A DNA stretch of 38,430 nt from Mycolicibacter heraklionensis (GTDB taxonomy: Bacteria > Actinomycetota > Actinomycetes > Mycobacteriales > Mycobacteriaceae). Below are positions 7,983-20,300 of this stretch, in pieces. Under the pieces are notes generated by a model. It searched no databases. It saw only the letters and a program-made list of their open reading frames with translations, and was not told where the DNA came from. Each line of letters begins with the position of its first letter. Position 1 is the stretch's first letter. The stretch spans positions 1 to 38,430 of the forward strand of contig LZME01000038.1 of the NCBI GenBank assembly GCA_001673575.1. Direction: 5' to 3'. Position numbers and translations under genes: made by a program.

Positions 7983-10487
7983 CTAAGGAGCGGTACCGGG
8001 GGTACCGGGCTGGCCAGCGGTTCCGTTGCTCTCGGCGTCCGGTCCTTCACCAGCGGCGCCACCAGCACCAGCGGCACCGCCCTGGAGGCCGGTACCCGGG
8101 GTGACACCCGCGCCACCGTTGAGGCCATCGTCACCCCGCTCCGGGATGACGACGTTGCCGCCGTTGCCACCGTCGCCGCCGTTGCCACCGTGGGTCTCAC
8201 CGGCGCCACCGGCGCCACCAGTACCACCGGCACCCCCCTGGACGTCGTTGATGGTGCCAGACGAGTTCGGGAGGTTGAGCGTAGCGCTCGGCTCGCCCCA
8301 GCGGATGGTGCTGCCGTCACCACCGTTACCGGCGTTGCCACCGTTACCGCCGACGCCGCCGGTGCCGTCAGTGTTGGCCAGGCCGGCACCGCCGGCACCA
8401 CCGTCGCCGCCCTTGCCGCCGTTAGAACCAACGGCGGTGTGGTCGTTACCACCGTTACCGCCGGCACCACCATTACCACCGATTGCACCGCTACCACCGG
8501 CACCGCCAGCCCCACCGGCACCGGTGAGGTTGCCGGGCCCTCCGATCGGTGTCGTTGCGTTTTCGACGGCGACGGCGTCAGTGCTGATGTCGGGGGTGTC
8601 GCCGCCGTTGCCACCGGCCCCACCGTGGCCGCCATCGCCGATCAGGCCGTCGCTGCCGTTTGCCGCGCCGAGACCCGCAGCGCCGCCGTTGCCACCAGCA
8701 CCGCCGTCGCCACCGTTGCCGGAGCCGCCGAAGCCATGGATGCCGTTGTTCTCCTCGTGGATCCCGTAGCCGGTCTCCCCGCCGTCGCCGCCGGCAGCAC
8801 CGCTGCCGCCCTTGCCGCCGTTGCCGCCGTTGCCGGCCTGGCCGCCGCCATTACCACCGGCCCCACCGGCACCACCGGCACCACCGTTCTGGCCATTGCC
8901 TGCCGGCCCGCCGTTACCGCCCCCGCTGAGCGACACGGTCCCGTTGACACCGTTGTCGCCGGCGACGCCGTTGCCGCCGTTGCCGCCGTTGCCGCCGTCG
9001 GCGTCGACACCGGCCGCACCGTTGTTGGCGCCCTCGCCACCAGCGGCACCACCGGCCGCAGCCGCGCCACCGTTACCGGCCGCGCCACCGTTGCCGCCGT
9101 TGCCACCAGCGCCCAGGCCCTCGGCACCAGTACCGCCGTCGCCACCGCGACCGCCGTTGCCGCCGGCACCACCGTCGCCGTTGGCACCAGCCACACCCGG
9201 GACGGAGCCGGTGCCGGCCGCGCCACCGACGCCACCTGCGCCACCGAGGGCGCCGTTACCGCCGTTACCGCCCGCGGCGCCGTCGCCGTTGCCGTTCACG
9301 AAGTCGCCGGCGGCGCCGTTCACACCATCGCCACCGTTACCGCCGACACCACCGACACCGGCCGCGCCACCGTTGCCCGCAGCACCGGGGGTGTGCACAC
9401 CGAAGAAGCCACCGGCGCCACCGTTACCGCCGACACCACCGTTACCGCCGACACCACCGACACCGGCGTTGCCACCGTTGCCGTCCTCGGTGTCCGCACC
9501 AGCAGCACCCGCACCACCGGCACCACCGACACCACCGGCACCACCGGTGCCACCGGCACCGGAGTTACCGAACAGGCCGGCCACACCACCGTTGCCGCCC
9601 GCGCCACCGTTACCCGCGACGCCACCGGCCTGACCGATGCCACCCGCGGCACCGGTACCACCGACGCCACCGGTACCACCAGCGCCACCGTTGCCGATCA
9701 GGAAGCCACCGTCGCCACCGACACCACCGGCGAAGCCGACCGCACCGATGTCACCGATGCCGCCGGTACCACCAGCGCCACCGTTACCCATCAGGAAGCC
9801 ACCGGCACCGCCGTCGCCACCGAGACCGAAGAAGCTGCCGCCGTCGCCACCGTTGCCGATCAGGCCCGCGTTGCCGCCGTTGAGGTCAAAGTCGTTCGAA
9901 GCGAACGAGTAGGTGCCGTTCTCGATGTCGGCGAGCGTGACAACGTTGTCGTTCTCGTCCAGCAGGACCACGCCGTTGGCGCCGAGCACTTCACCGTCAG
10001 CGTTGAGGAACGCACCGCTGCCGCCGTCACCGAACAGGAAGCCACCCGCGGAGGCGGCGTTGTAGACCAGGTCGCCGTCCTCGTTGAAGCCCACGTAGGC
10101 GTTGTCGCCGTTGTCGAAGACGCCGTCGATACGCAGCCCCAGGTCGTTGATCAGGAACTGGTTGATGCCGTAGATCGGCTGGTAGATCAGCGTGTTAAGG
10201 GTGTTGGCCACCAGCGTGTTGAGGCCATCGAGCGGGCTGGCAGCTGCCGAGCCGGCCAGGTCACCGTCAAAAGCGCTGAAACCCAACCAGTCAAAACCGG
10301 AGGTGTCGGCCGCCGACGGCTCGATCCAGCTGAACAAGTCGCCGAAGAAGTCCTCGAAGTCAGCGCTGGCGGGCGCCGCCGTGACCGGCGTCAAACCGAA
10401 CGCGAGGAAAGCGCCCGCGGCACTGGTGGCGCCGACGGCGCGACTGAGACGACGAGTCCTGCTCTTGGCGGCAGATCGGTTCGACAT
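7983..10487 (-). CDS. Exported PGRS protein, N-terminal type A, short form (834 aa)
   Basis: Closest paralogue of the 1746-6314 protein. Residues 1-42 are a signal peptide ([10 protein letters not shown], core [18 protein letters not shown]). Residues 43-205 match the type A domain almost motif for motif: [51 protein letters not shown]. Residues about 205 to the end are GGxGGN/A repeats with aromatic islands ([22 protein letters not shown]). Unlike its paralogue it has no poly-Gly hinge, no TVTGG-type beta region and no shared C-terminal module; it ends in a Pro/Glu-containing tail, PGTPGTAP. It is thus the minimal architecture. The ATG at 10485-10487 has AAGGGA at 10493-10498. No PE motif is present. 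Exported surface or cell-wall protein is my inference; function unknown. Confidence 0.9.
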   Translation of the reverse strand: MSNRSAAKSRTRRLSRAVGATSAAGAFLAFGLTPVTAAPASADFEDFFGDLFSWIEPSAADTSGFDWLGFSAFDGDLAGSAAASPLDGLNTLVANTLNTLIYQPIYGINQFLINDLGLRIDGVFDNGDNAYVGFNEDGDLVYNAASAGGFLFGDGGSGAFLNADGEVLGANGVVLLDENDNVVTLADIENGTYSFASNDFDLNGGNAGLIGNGGDGGSFFGLGGDGGAGGFLMGNGGAGGTGGIGDIGAVGFAGGVGGDGGFLIGNGGAGGTGGVGGTGAAGGIGQAGGVAGNGGAGGNGGVAGLFGNSGAGGTGGAGGVGGAGGAGAAGADTEDGNGGNAGVGGVGGNGGVGGNGGAGGFFGVHTPGAAGNGGAAGVGGVGGNGGDGVNGAAGDFVNGNGDGAAGGNGGNGALGGAGGVGGAAGTGSVPGVAGANGDGGAGGNGGRGGDGGTGAEGLGAGGNGGNGGAAGNGGAAAAGGAAGGEGANNGAAGVDADGGNGGNGGNGVAGDNGVNGTVSLSGGGNGGPAGNGQNGGAGGAGGAGGNGGGQAGNGGNGGKGGSGAAGGDGGETGYGIHEENNGIHGFGGSGNGGDGGAGGNGGAAGLGAANGSDGLIGDGGHGGAGGNGGDTPDISTDAVAVENATTPIGGPGNLTGAGGAGGAGGSGAIGGNGGAGGNGGNDHTAVGSNGGKGGDGGAGGAGLANTDGTGGVGGNGGNAGNGGDGSTIRWGEPSATLNLPNSSGTINDVQGGAGGTGGAGGAGETHGGNGGDGGNGGNVVIPERGDDGLNGGAGVTPGTGLQGGAAGAGGAAGEGPDAESNGTAGQPGTPGTAP

Positions 10488-10553
10488 GTTTTCCCTTCAG
10501 GTGAGGATTAGCTATTGGCGGCTGACAGCGTCGTAAATTGCTAAGCCTCCGTT
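10488..10553 (-). promoter_or_regulatory. Conserved type A leader of the second PGRS gene
   Basis: Counterpart of 6315-6379, alignable without gaps from the -10 box to about 12 bases before the start codon (46 of 60 identical by eye). It ends in the AAGGGA ribosome site. Confidence 0.6.
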
Positions 10554-10583
10554 AAGATAACAGAGGGCCGACTACACAGGCAA
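10554..10583 (-). promoter_or_regulatory. Type A promoter of the second PGRS gene
   Basis: Minus-strand -35 TTGCCT (10578-10583), 18-base spacer, -10 TATCTT (10554-10559). The distance from -10 to the start codon is within a base of that in the paralogous gene at 6314. The remaining 10584-10814 is AT-richer than its surroundings and holds no gene I can support. Confidence 0.65.
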
Positions 10584-10814
10584 CCGAGATGACATCGAGA
10601 ACCTGGAAACTTGTTGAAATCGATGTGAACTGTCGGTTTACGAATTAACTAGCCGGTTAGTTGGACACACATCCGAATATGAAACCGATCGCCCCAGACC
10701 TCCAGTACGCTCACGCTGAGCTTAAAACTGTGAAACAGTTAGGTTCTCTATCACGCTCCTACAAGCGAACCGGCTATCTCGGTCACCCGGAGCGCCCTCA
10801 CGCGGCCCGCTGAT

Positions 10815-10820
10815 TAGGAT
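10815..10820 (+). promoter_or_regulatory. Candidate -10 box of the GtrA-family gene
   Basis: TAGGAT fits TANNNT and lies 6 bases before the GTG at 10827, placing a transcription start on or next to that codon (leaderless). No good -35 is visible. It competes with a Shine-Dalgarno reading in which AGGTGG (10825-10830) serves the ATG at 10836. Confidence 0.35.
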
Positions 10821-10826
10821 TCGCAG

Positions 10827-11237
10827 GTGGCCGAGATGACCCCCCGTCCCCTGCAGCTGTCGACGCAGGTGTGGCGTTTCCTGGTCACCGGAGCCCTGTC
10901 AGCGATAGTGGATTTCGGGCTCTACCTGCTGCTGTACCTGGGAGCCGGCGTTCCGGTCGACATCGCCAAAGCGATCAGCTTCGTCGCCGGCACCACCACC
11001 GCGTACCTGATCAACCGGCGATGGACGTTCCAATCCTCGGCCCACGCCGGGCGCTTCATCGCGGTGATGACGCTCTACGCGCTGACGTTCGGGGTGCAGG
11101 TGGGGATCAACCACGTCTGCCTGGCGATGCTGGATTACCAGCGGTGGGCGTTGCCGGTCGCCTTTGTGGCCGCGCAGGGCACCGCGACCGTGATCAATTT
11201 CGTGGTGCAGCGGACGCTGATCTTCCGGGCGGCCTGA
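10827..11237 (+). CDS. GtrA-family membrane protein, Rv3789-like
   Basis: 136 aa from GTG, or 133 aa from the ATG at 10836; the first is compatible with a leaderless start, the second has AGGTGG 5 bases upstream. About four hydrophobic helices are visible (roughly 16-36, 43-62, 77-98 and 107-130). GtrA-family hallmarks are [27 protein letters not shown] after helix two, and a final [10 protein letters not shown]. It closely matches M. tuberculosis Rv3789 as I remember it ([24 protein letters not shown]). Rv3789 is associated with arabinogalactan arabinosylation and was proposed as a decaprenyl-phospho-arabinose translocase or as a recruiter of AftA. In M. tuberculosis it is followed by dprE1-dprE2-aftA; here it stands alone between two minus-strand PGRS genes and is followed directly by a terminator. 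Confidence 0.92.
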   Translation: MAEMTPRPLQLSTQVWRFLVTGALSAIVDFGLYLLLYLGAGVPVDIAKAISFVAGTTTAYLINRRWTFQSSAHAGRFIAVMTLYALTFGVQVGINHVCLAMLDYQRWALPVAFVAAQGTATVINFVVQRTLIFRAA

Positions 11238-11329
11238 TTCAGGACCGGCCACAATCGGGCGCGTCTTTGCCGATCTGATCGGCGGCAGCGAAACCTGCAG
11301 CGGCTCGACACCATCGAAGCCGCACGCAG

Positions 11330-11374
11330 AAGGGCCCCGGCCAGCCGCCTATCGGCGACCTAACCGGGGCCCTT
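11330..11374. terminator. Bidirectional terminator between the GtrA gene and the giant PGRS gene
   Basis: Outer arms 11330-11340 and 11364-11374 form a perfect 11-bp stem (AAGGGCCCCGG), with an inner GCCG/CGGC stem at 11344-11347 and 11353-11356. T-stretches follow on both strands (CTTTTC on plus, CTTCT on minus). It sits 18 bases after the stop of the 3818-aa gene and about 90 after the GtrA stop, so it can serve both converging genes. Same build as 1690-1731. Confidence 0.8.
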
Positions 11375-11392
11375 TTCTGCCCGATACCGCAG

Positions 11393-14300
11393 CTAGGGCA
11401 CGACAGGCTGGTTCTGCCCGTTCACCCCCGGAGCAGTCACCCCAGTCACCTGGTCACCGTGCTGGATCACCAAGTTGGTGTCTTCACCGTCACCGCCCAC
11501 ATAGCCACTGCCAGTACCACTACCACCGTTACCACCGGTAGCACTGGAATCAGTGAGCGTAGAAGCCGCGCCGGCACCGTCGTTGCCGTAGGCACCGAAC
11601 CGAGACTGACCACCGTTACCGCCCTGGCCACCATCGACGCCATCGCCACCGCGGCCACCCAGGGACGTGCCGTCAGCAACATTGTCGACATCACCGCCGG
11701 TGACGATGCTCGCCTTACCCCCGTCACCGCCCTGACTGTTCGCACCGACGGCGTCGCCGCCGGCACCACCGGTCGACGTCCCGCTAGCGGTGCCACCCGG
11801 GCCACCGCCAAGACCGCCGTTGGTCAGCTTCGAGCTTTGAATGACCGAGCTGCCGCCGTCACCACCGTGACTGTTGGTGCCGGTGGCGTTGCCGCCGGCA
11901 CCACCGGTGGAGATGCCGTAGCTGCTACCACCCGTGGCATCAGTGGCCGACGCATCACCGGACGCCAACTCACCCCAGCTGCCCTTACCGCCGGTGCCAC
12001 CATCAGTACCGTTTCCACCGTGGCCGCCCTGAGCGATCGCGATATTCACGCCGTCACCGATCGACCCGCCCGGGTTATCGACCACCAGGTAGCCCGCACC
12101 GCCGGCGCCGCCGACCCCATTGTTACCGGTACCGCCGTCACCGCCGAAAGCCTGGGCACTGGTGATCGTGCTGTCCGCACCAGTCGCCGAAGCAACCGCC
12201 ACACCACCCACGCCACCGGTGCCACCGTTGGCCGCACTGCCACCATCGCCCCCGACGACCTCAACATCGTCGATCGCAGCCCCACCGGTCGCGTCGATCG
12301 CACCGTTGCCACCAGCCGCGGTGGCGCTGCCATTACCACCGGCGACAGAGCTGTTCGAAATGGAGCTACCCGCGGTAACGGTCGCGGTGGCCGAACCACC
12401 AGCGCCGTTCACCCCGCCACTGCCGCCATCGACCTCGAGACCGTTGACGGTGCCGCCGGTGACCGTGACGGTGGCCCCGCCACCCCTGCCGGTGCCCGAG
12501 CCCGCGTCACCACCGGAGATGTGGGCACCGGTGACACTGCCACCGCCGGTCACCTCCAGGCTGCCCGAACCGCCCAGGGTGGTACTAGTGCTCTCCCCGG
12601 CCGACACCGAGCTGTCGGCGACATGACCGCCGTCAGTGGTGATCCGCGCCCCAGGACCCTGCAGAGTGCCGGCGCTGTTACCTCCGGTGACCTGACTGTT
12701 GGTGATGGTGTCACCCTCGCCCCGGGCGATGATCACCGTATCTGAGGTGACCCGGCCATTAGCCCCGGTGAAACCGGCACCGCCGTCACCGCCGGTAGCA
12801 GTCACTCCGGTGACAGACGAGTCCTTACCGACAGCCTGGACGTAGGTGTAGCCACCTTGACCGCCTACCGCCCCGGCCCCCGTGCCGTCACCGCCATTGC
12901 CTGCGGTCACCGTGCCATTAGCCGTCGCGCCTTCGTTGAGCGCCCCGACCTGGCCGGTAAAGCCTCGACCGCCCGTGCCGCCGTCGATACCGTCGCCGCC
13001 GTTGCCGCCGTGCGCAGAACCACTGGCCTGAGCACCCAGCCCACCAGAAACGATGCTGCCGGTGTTGCCGGCGCCGCCCTTGCCGCCACCGACCGCGTCG
13101 CCACCGGCACCACCGGTCGCCACACCCTGCGCAGTACCGCCATTGCCGCCCAGGCCGCCGCTGGTGTAGGCCCCTTGGATGTTGGCGCTGCCGCCGTTAC
13201 CGCCCACGCTGCCCGCGCCGGTGCCCGTGCCACCGGCACCGGCGGTTGACGAGCCGTACGCGGTTCCGTCCTGGCCGGCCGTCACCTGCGCGTAGCTACC
13301 ATTGCCGCCGGTACCGCCGTCAACGCCGGCACCACCGGCGCCGCCTTCGACCACAGTGGCCTCACCCGCGTTACCGACCGTGCCGCCGTTGCCCACGAAG
13401 GCGTAACCGGCGCCGCCGTTACCGCCGTGACCACCCGTGCTACCGGCACCGCCAACACCACCGATGGCCTGCACCTGGTCGGGATCACCAGCAATACCCA
13501 CCGTGCCATCGGGTGCCCGCACGATAGCGAGGCCACCCGTGCCGCCGGTGCTACCGCTGCCATCTGCGGCACCACCGACACCACCAGTGGCAAGACCCGA
13601 GGTGTGCTCATCGCTACCGACGATCACGCCACCATCATTGATACCGGCGTCAACGAAGGCATTACCCCCGGCACCCGCCGTGCCACCATTGCTGCCCGCA
13701 CCGCCGGCACCGGCCGCAGCCGTGCCCTCCACCGTGCTCTGAGCACCACCGGAGAGAACCCGCGCCGCTCCACCAGCACCACCGGCGCCACCATCGGTGC
13801 CAGTGCCACCGGTGCCGCCAAGGGCGTGGCCCGCGGTAACCGCGCCACCCTGCTCCGCGACCACACTGGCCGAGCCACCAGCACCACCCGCGCCACCATT
13901 GGCGCCGGACCCGGCGTTGCCGCCGGTGGCAGAGCTGTTGGAGACAGAGCTGCTGGCCCCGTCGGCGGTAACACTCGCTGCACCACCCGCCACGCCGTTG
14001 ATGCTGTCACCGGCGGTGGCGGTGCCGTTGGTAACCACACCACCGTCGGTGGCGCTGATCGTGCCGGTGCTGCCGGCCGCGCCGGCCGCACCATTCGCGG
14101 CAGCAGTGGCGTTAGCGCCGTTACCGCCGTCACCACCGGTGGCCGCGCCACCGGCCGTGCCGTTGTCGGCAATCACTGTCGCGGCACCACCGATGCCGCC
14201 GGCACCACCGATCCTGTTGGTGCTGAAGCCGTCACCGCCGTTACCACCGGCACCACCGGTCGCCGAGGTGGTGTCCTCGCCACCAACAATCGTGTTGGTC

Positions 14301-17300
14301 ACCACGCCACCGTTGTGCGCCTCGATCGAGGCGGCACCACCGTTTCCTCCGATACCGCCGTTAGCGGTGGCGCCGATATTGCCGACGACGCCGCCAGCAC
14401 CACCGGTCGCGGTCCCGCCCGCCACAGTGCTCGCACCATCAGCCGAGACCGTCGCCGCACCACCATTTCCAGCGGCGGCGGTAGCCAAACCACCCGTCGC
14501 CCCGGCGCCACCGATGGCCGTACCCGACGCTGAGCTGGTGTCCGAAGCCGTCACCGTCGCGGCACCACCCTTGCCACCGACCCCGCCGGCCTTAACCAAC
14601 GACGCCTCACCGCCATCGCCACCGCGACCACCAGTAGCCGCACCACCGGCTGTCCCACCGTTAGCCGTGATCCGGCCATCTGCCCCAGCACCACCGGCGC
14701 CACCGTTGAAAGCCGTGGTGGCGTCGCCGCCGTTACCACCGGCACCACCGGTAGCCGCACCACTGGCCGTACCACCGTCAGCAATCACAGAGGCGTTACC
14801 GGCCAGACCACCGGCACCACCGGCCTTGCCACCGATGGCCTCGCCGCCGCTACCACCATTACCGCCGGTAGCCGTGGTGGCGCTGGTTACGGTGCCGCCG
14901 TTGTGCGCCTCAATGAACGCAGCACCACCGTTTTGGCCCTTGACACCATTGCCACCGGTACCGCCGTCGCCGCCGGTAGCGGTACCACCCTGCACCGCGC
15001 TGGCACCGTCAGCCGAGATCGACGCCGCACCACCAGCACCGACAGAGCTGCCAGTCAGGCCGCCCATAGCACCCGCACCACCGATCGCCGTACCGGTAGC
15101 GGTGCTGGTGTCCGCTGACGTGACAGTCGCAGCTGCGCCCGCGCCACCGGTACTGCCAGCCTTGTCGACACTGGCGTCACCACCGGTACCACCGGCACCA
15201 CCGGACGCCGAGCCACCGGCCGTCCCACCCGTGGCCGTGATGCTGCCAGCACCGCCGACACCACCGTTACCACCGACACCGCCGGTGTTGGCATTGCCAC
15301 CGCCACCCCCGACACCACCGGAAGCCGCACCGCTGGCCGTGCCACCGTCAGCAGTAATAGTGGCCTTGCCGCCGGCCGCGCCGTTACCGCCGGCAAAGCC
15401 AGCAGCCCCTTGCCCGCTACTGCCGCCGGCACCACCGACAGCCGTGGTGCCGTCCGTGTTGGTGACAGTGCCACCGTTGCGCGCCTCAATGGTCGCCGCA
15501 CCACCGGCCGCGCCCCGGCCATCACCGCCATTGCCACCGGCACCGCCGATGGCCGTACCACCCTGCACCGAGCTGGCCGCACCGTCAGCAGAGATCGTCG
15601 CCGCACCACCGCTACCGGCAGTGTTGCCCGTCACGCCGGCCGTACCACCAGCACCACCGATCGCCGTACCGCTGGCACTACCGCCCGCTGACGCCTTGAC
15701 CTCCCCGACACCCCCGGCAACACCGTTAGCGCCGGCCTTGTCGACACTGGCATCACCGCCGTCACCGCCAGCACCACCGGTGGCCGTGCCGTGGACCGTG
15801 CCACCATCGGCCGTGAGCCTGCCAATGGCGCCGGTAGCGCCGTTGCCGCCCGCGCCGCCGGCGTCGCCCGCGCCACCGTCGCCGCCGACGCCGCCGGTGG
15901 CCACACCGGTAGCGCTGCCACCGTTAGAGGCAGTGACGGTACCGGCACCGCCCGTCCCGCCAGTGCCACCCGCGCCGCCGTTGAGGGTGTCGCCGCCGCT
16001 ACCGCCCACGCCACCGGTGACGTCAGCGTCGGACACCGTGCCGCCCGTGTTCGCCGTGATGGTGGCAGCACCACCCCTGCCGCCGGCGCCGCCTCCGGCA
16101 CTTCCGGCACCGCCCGCGCCGCCGGCCAGCGTGCTGTTCTCAACTTGACCACCGTCGGCCGTGACCGTCGCCGCACCACCCGCGCCATAACCCGTCTGGC
16201 CATCGGCACCGACAAGCACGGTATCGGTCACCGTGCCGCCGTTTCTGGTAGTGATCCCGGCCGTTCCGCCAGCACTGCCGGCAGCACCGGCGCCGCCAGT
16301 GACGTGACTATCCGTGACGTGGTCACTACCAGTGCCCGGGTTGCCGCCGTCACCTCCGACGAAGTTCGTCGCGCGCCCGCCATTGCCGCCATTGACGCCA
16401 TCAGCACTGTCGCCGCCACGTCCACCGGTCGCCGAACTGTCGGTGCTGGTGCTGTTAGCCGAATTGGCCTGCACATAGGCCTGGCCGCCATTACCGCCGG
16501 TCAGCCCATCGCTACCCGTACCGCCATCGCCACCGTTTGATTGACCATCAGTGATTGTGGAGTTCTCGCCCAGTGCCCGGACCCAACCCAACCCACCGTC
16601 GCCGCCCTTGCCGCCGACACCGACGCCGTCACCGCCACTGCCACCGTAGGCTTTGCCGCCAGCCTCGGCGCCGTCAGCCAGCGCCGACACCTGACCGCCG
16701 ATGCCGTTGCCGCCGGTACCACCGGCAAGGCCATCGCCACCGGAACCGCCCACCGCGGTGCCCGAGGCCACTGCGCCGGCACCGCCCGCGATGATGGAAC
16801 CGTTGCGGGCGATGCCGCCGGTACCGCCACCGGTCGCATTACCACCGGCACCGCCGGTCGCATTACCGGACGCGGTACCGCCGTTGCCGCCCAAACCACC
16901 GGGTTGTCCATCGCTCCAGGCCGCCTGGATACCGCCAAGGCCACCGGCACCACCGACACTGCCCGCACCCTCGGCACTGCCACCGACCCCGCCGATCGCC
17001 GTGCCGGAGGCATCGCCGCCGGTCCCGTAGCCCTCCAGACCGGCATACACGGCGCCGCCGCCACCGACACCGCCTACGCCGCCATCGCTACCGGTGCCGC
17101 CACTAGCCCCGGTGGCCGTCGCGTCATGAACGAAGCCACCCTGCTCAGCGCTCGCATACCCGACACCGCCGGCACCACCCGTGCCGCCGGTCTCGCCAGC
17201 ACCACCGGTACCACCGGCGACAGTGACCTTGTCAACCATGCCACCCGAGTTGGCCTCGACCGTCGCGCTACCACCGACACCACCGGTACCGCCGTTGGCG

Positions 17301-20300
17301 TCACCGATCCCGGCATTGCCGCCGGTGGCCGAGCTGTCCGTGACGCTGCTACCGGTCCCGTCAGCGGTGATGACCGCTGCACCACCGGCCGCACTGTCGC
17401 TGGCGTTGCCGCCGGTCGCCAAGACCGTGTCGATCACGGCGCCGTCCGTCGCAGTCACGTTGGCGCTGCCGCCGGCACCGCCCGAACCACCGTTACCACC
17501 AGTGACCGTGGCGTTGATGACCGCGCTGTCCGCGCCGTCAACAGCAATGGCCGCCGCGCCGCCGTCGAAGCCGTCACCGGCGTTGCCACCGGTCACCGTG
17601 CTGCCAGCGACACTGCCACCGTTGGTGACCAGCAGCGAGGCGCCGCCGCCAAGGGCGTTGTCGCTGTCTTGTCCGCTGGCCACCGTGGTGTTTTCGATGG
17701 AGCCGCCGTCGGTAGCGATCAGCGAGTTGCTGGCGCCGTCGCCGCCGACCACACCGTTGAGACCACCATTGCCGCCGTCGCCGCCGGTGACAGTGCCGTC
17801 GGTGATGTCGCTGCCCAGGCCGTCGGCGTGGATGGTCGCGCCGCCACCAGTACCGCCGTGGCCGCCGGCCGCGGTGGTGCTACCGGCGCCACCGTCGCCG
17901 CCCTTACCGCCGGTCGCAGTACCGGTAGCGGTGCCGCCGTTGGTGCCGCCCACATAGGCACCACCGCCACCACCACCGCCGGCACCGCCGAAGCCGGCAT
18001 CCGTGCCGGCGCTCAGGGCGCCGCTGCCGCCGAGGCCACCGGACCCGCCGACCGCGCCGGCGCCGATGCCGGCACCGGTACCGCCGGCACCGCCGTCGCC
18101 GCCCTTACCGGCCGCGCCGCCATTTACAGCCGCACCACCGATGCCACCGGTACCGCCGATACCACCGGCTTGGCCGAGCAGCCCGTCGCTGCCGACACCA
18201 TCGCCGTCGCCACCCTTGCCGCCGTTGCCGCCGTCGCTGGTCGCGCCCGACGTGCCAGCCGCACCGCCGGTACCGGCCGTTCCCGCACCCGTACCGGCCG
18301 CACCGCCAGCACCGGCCGCACCACCGGCGGCGCCGTTACCACCGTTACCGCCTGCGCCCGCGGTGTCTCCGCCACCTCCGCCGGCGCCATCACCGCCCGT
18401 GCCGGCCGTTCCTGCGTTGCCGCCGTCACCACCGGCACCACCATTGCCGTTGACGACGCTGCCGTCACCACCCGTGCCGCCCTTGCCGCCGGCTCCACCC
18501 GTTCCGGCGTTGCCGCCATTACCACCGGAGTCGTCGCCGCCGGTGGCGCTGAAGCCTTCGCCGCCGTTACCGCCAGAACCACCGGCACCGCCTTGGCCTC
18601 CAGTGCCACCGACGTTTCCGGTTCCGCCCGCACCGCCGGTTCCACCGACGCCACCGGCGCCACCGTGACCGCCGTCGGGATCCCCGTCGACTCCTGCCAG
18701 ACCGTTGTAGCCCTGGCCACCGGCACCACCAGCACCACCGTTACCGCCGTTGCCCTGGGCGGCGTGGCTGCCATCGGTTTCCAGACCACCCAGGCCGCCG
18801 TTGCCGCCGTTACCACCGGCTTGGCCGGCGCCTCCGTCGACGTTCGTGCCATCACCGGCGGCCCCGGCCGCACCGTCTTTGCCGTCGCCGCCGTTGCCAC
18901 CGACACCGGCCGCGCCGTCAGCGCCACGGCCGCCACCGACTAGGAGGCCACCCTTGCCGGCGTTGCCGCCCAGGCCACCGTCGCCACCGGAGGTGCCAGC
19001 CGCAGCAGCACCATCGGAGGCCGCGTCATACCCGGCACCACCAGCGCCGCCGTCGCCGCCCTTACCGGCCGCACCATTGCCACCCGACGCGGCCTGGACC
19101 CCGCCACCGGAGAGACCACCGGCGCCACCAGCACCGGCATTACCACCATTGCCACCGTTGCCACCGGCACCGCCGTCGGGATTCAGTGCGCTACCGGCCG
19201 TGCCGATGGCCCCGTTGGTGCCATCGGTGCCCGAACCGCCCTTGCCGCCGACACCGCCGGCGCCGTGGGTGCCGGCCGTCGAACCCGTACCGGCAACACC
19301 ACCGTTGCCACCTACCCCGCCGTTGCCACCGGACGTGCCCGCCGCCGCACCAGCACTGACCGCGTCATATCCGGCGCCACCGGCACCACCGGCACCACCG
19401 TTACCGCCCTTGCCCGACGCGGCATGGCTGCCATCGGTCTGCAGCCCACCCTGGCCACCGTTGCCGCCGTTACCACCGGAGGTGCCGGCCGTGCCGTCGA
19501 CGCTGCCTGCGGTGCCCGCCGTGCCGGCAGCACCCGCCTTACCCGAGCCACCATTGCCACCGACGCCGGCGGCGCCGTCCGCGGCACGACCACCACCGAC
19601 CTGCAAGCCACCCTGCCCGGCGTTACCACCGACACCACCATTGCCGCCGGAAGTGCCCGCGGCCGCACCGGCGTCGCTGGCGGCGTCATACCCGGCGCCA
19701 CCGACCCCGCCGTTGCCGCCCTTACCGGCCGCACCATTGCCACCCGACGCGGCCTGGACCCCGCCACCGGAGAGACCACCGGCGCCACCAGCACCGGCAT
19801 TACCACCATTGCCACCATTGCCACCGGCACCGCCGGTGGTGTTGACAGCATCCCCGGCCGTCCCGATCGCGCCGTTGGCGCCGGCGGTGCCACTACCGCC
19901 CTTGCCGCCGATCCCGCCGGCGCCGTGCGTTCCGGCCGTCGAACCCGTACCGGCAACACCACCGTTGCCACCGGCGCCGCCGTTGCCACCGGACGTGCCC
20001 GCCGCCGCACCAGCACTGACCGCGTCATACCCGGCACCACCGACGCCGCCGGCACCACCGTTACCGCCCTTGCCCGACGCCGCGTGGTTGGTCCCATCGG
20101 CCTGCAGACCACCCTGGCCGCCGTTACCACCGTTGCCACCGGAGGTGCCGGCCGTGCCGTTGACGTTGACCGCGTCACCCGCCGTGCCGGCGGCACCCGC
20201 CTTACCCGAGCCGCCATCACCACCGACGCCCGCGGCGCCGTCCGCGGCACGACCACCACCGACCAGCAGGCCACCCAGCCCGGCGTTACCACCGGAACCA

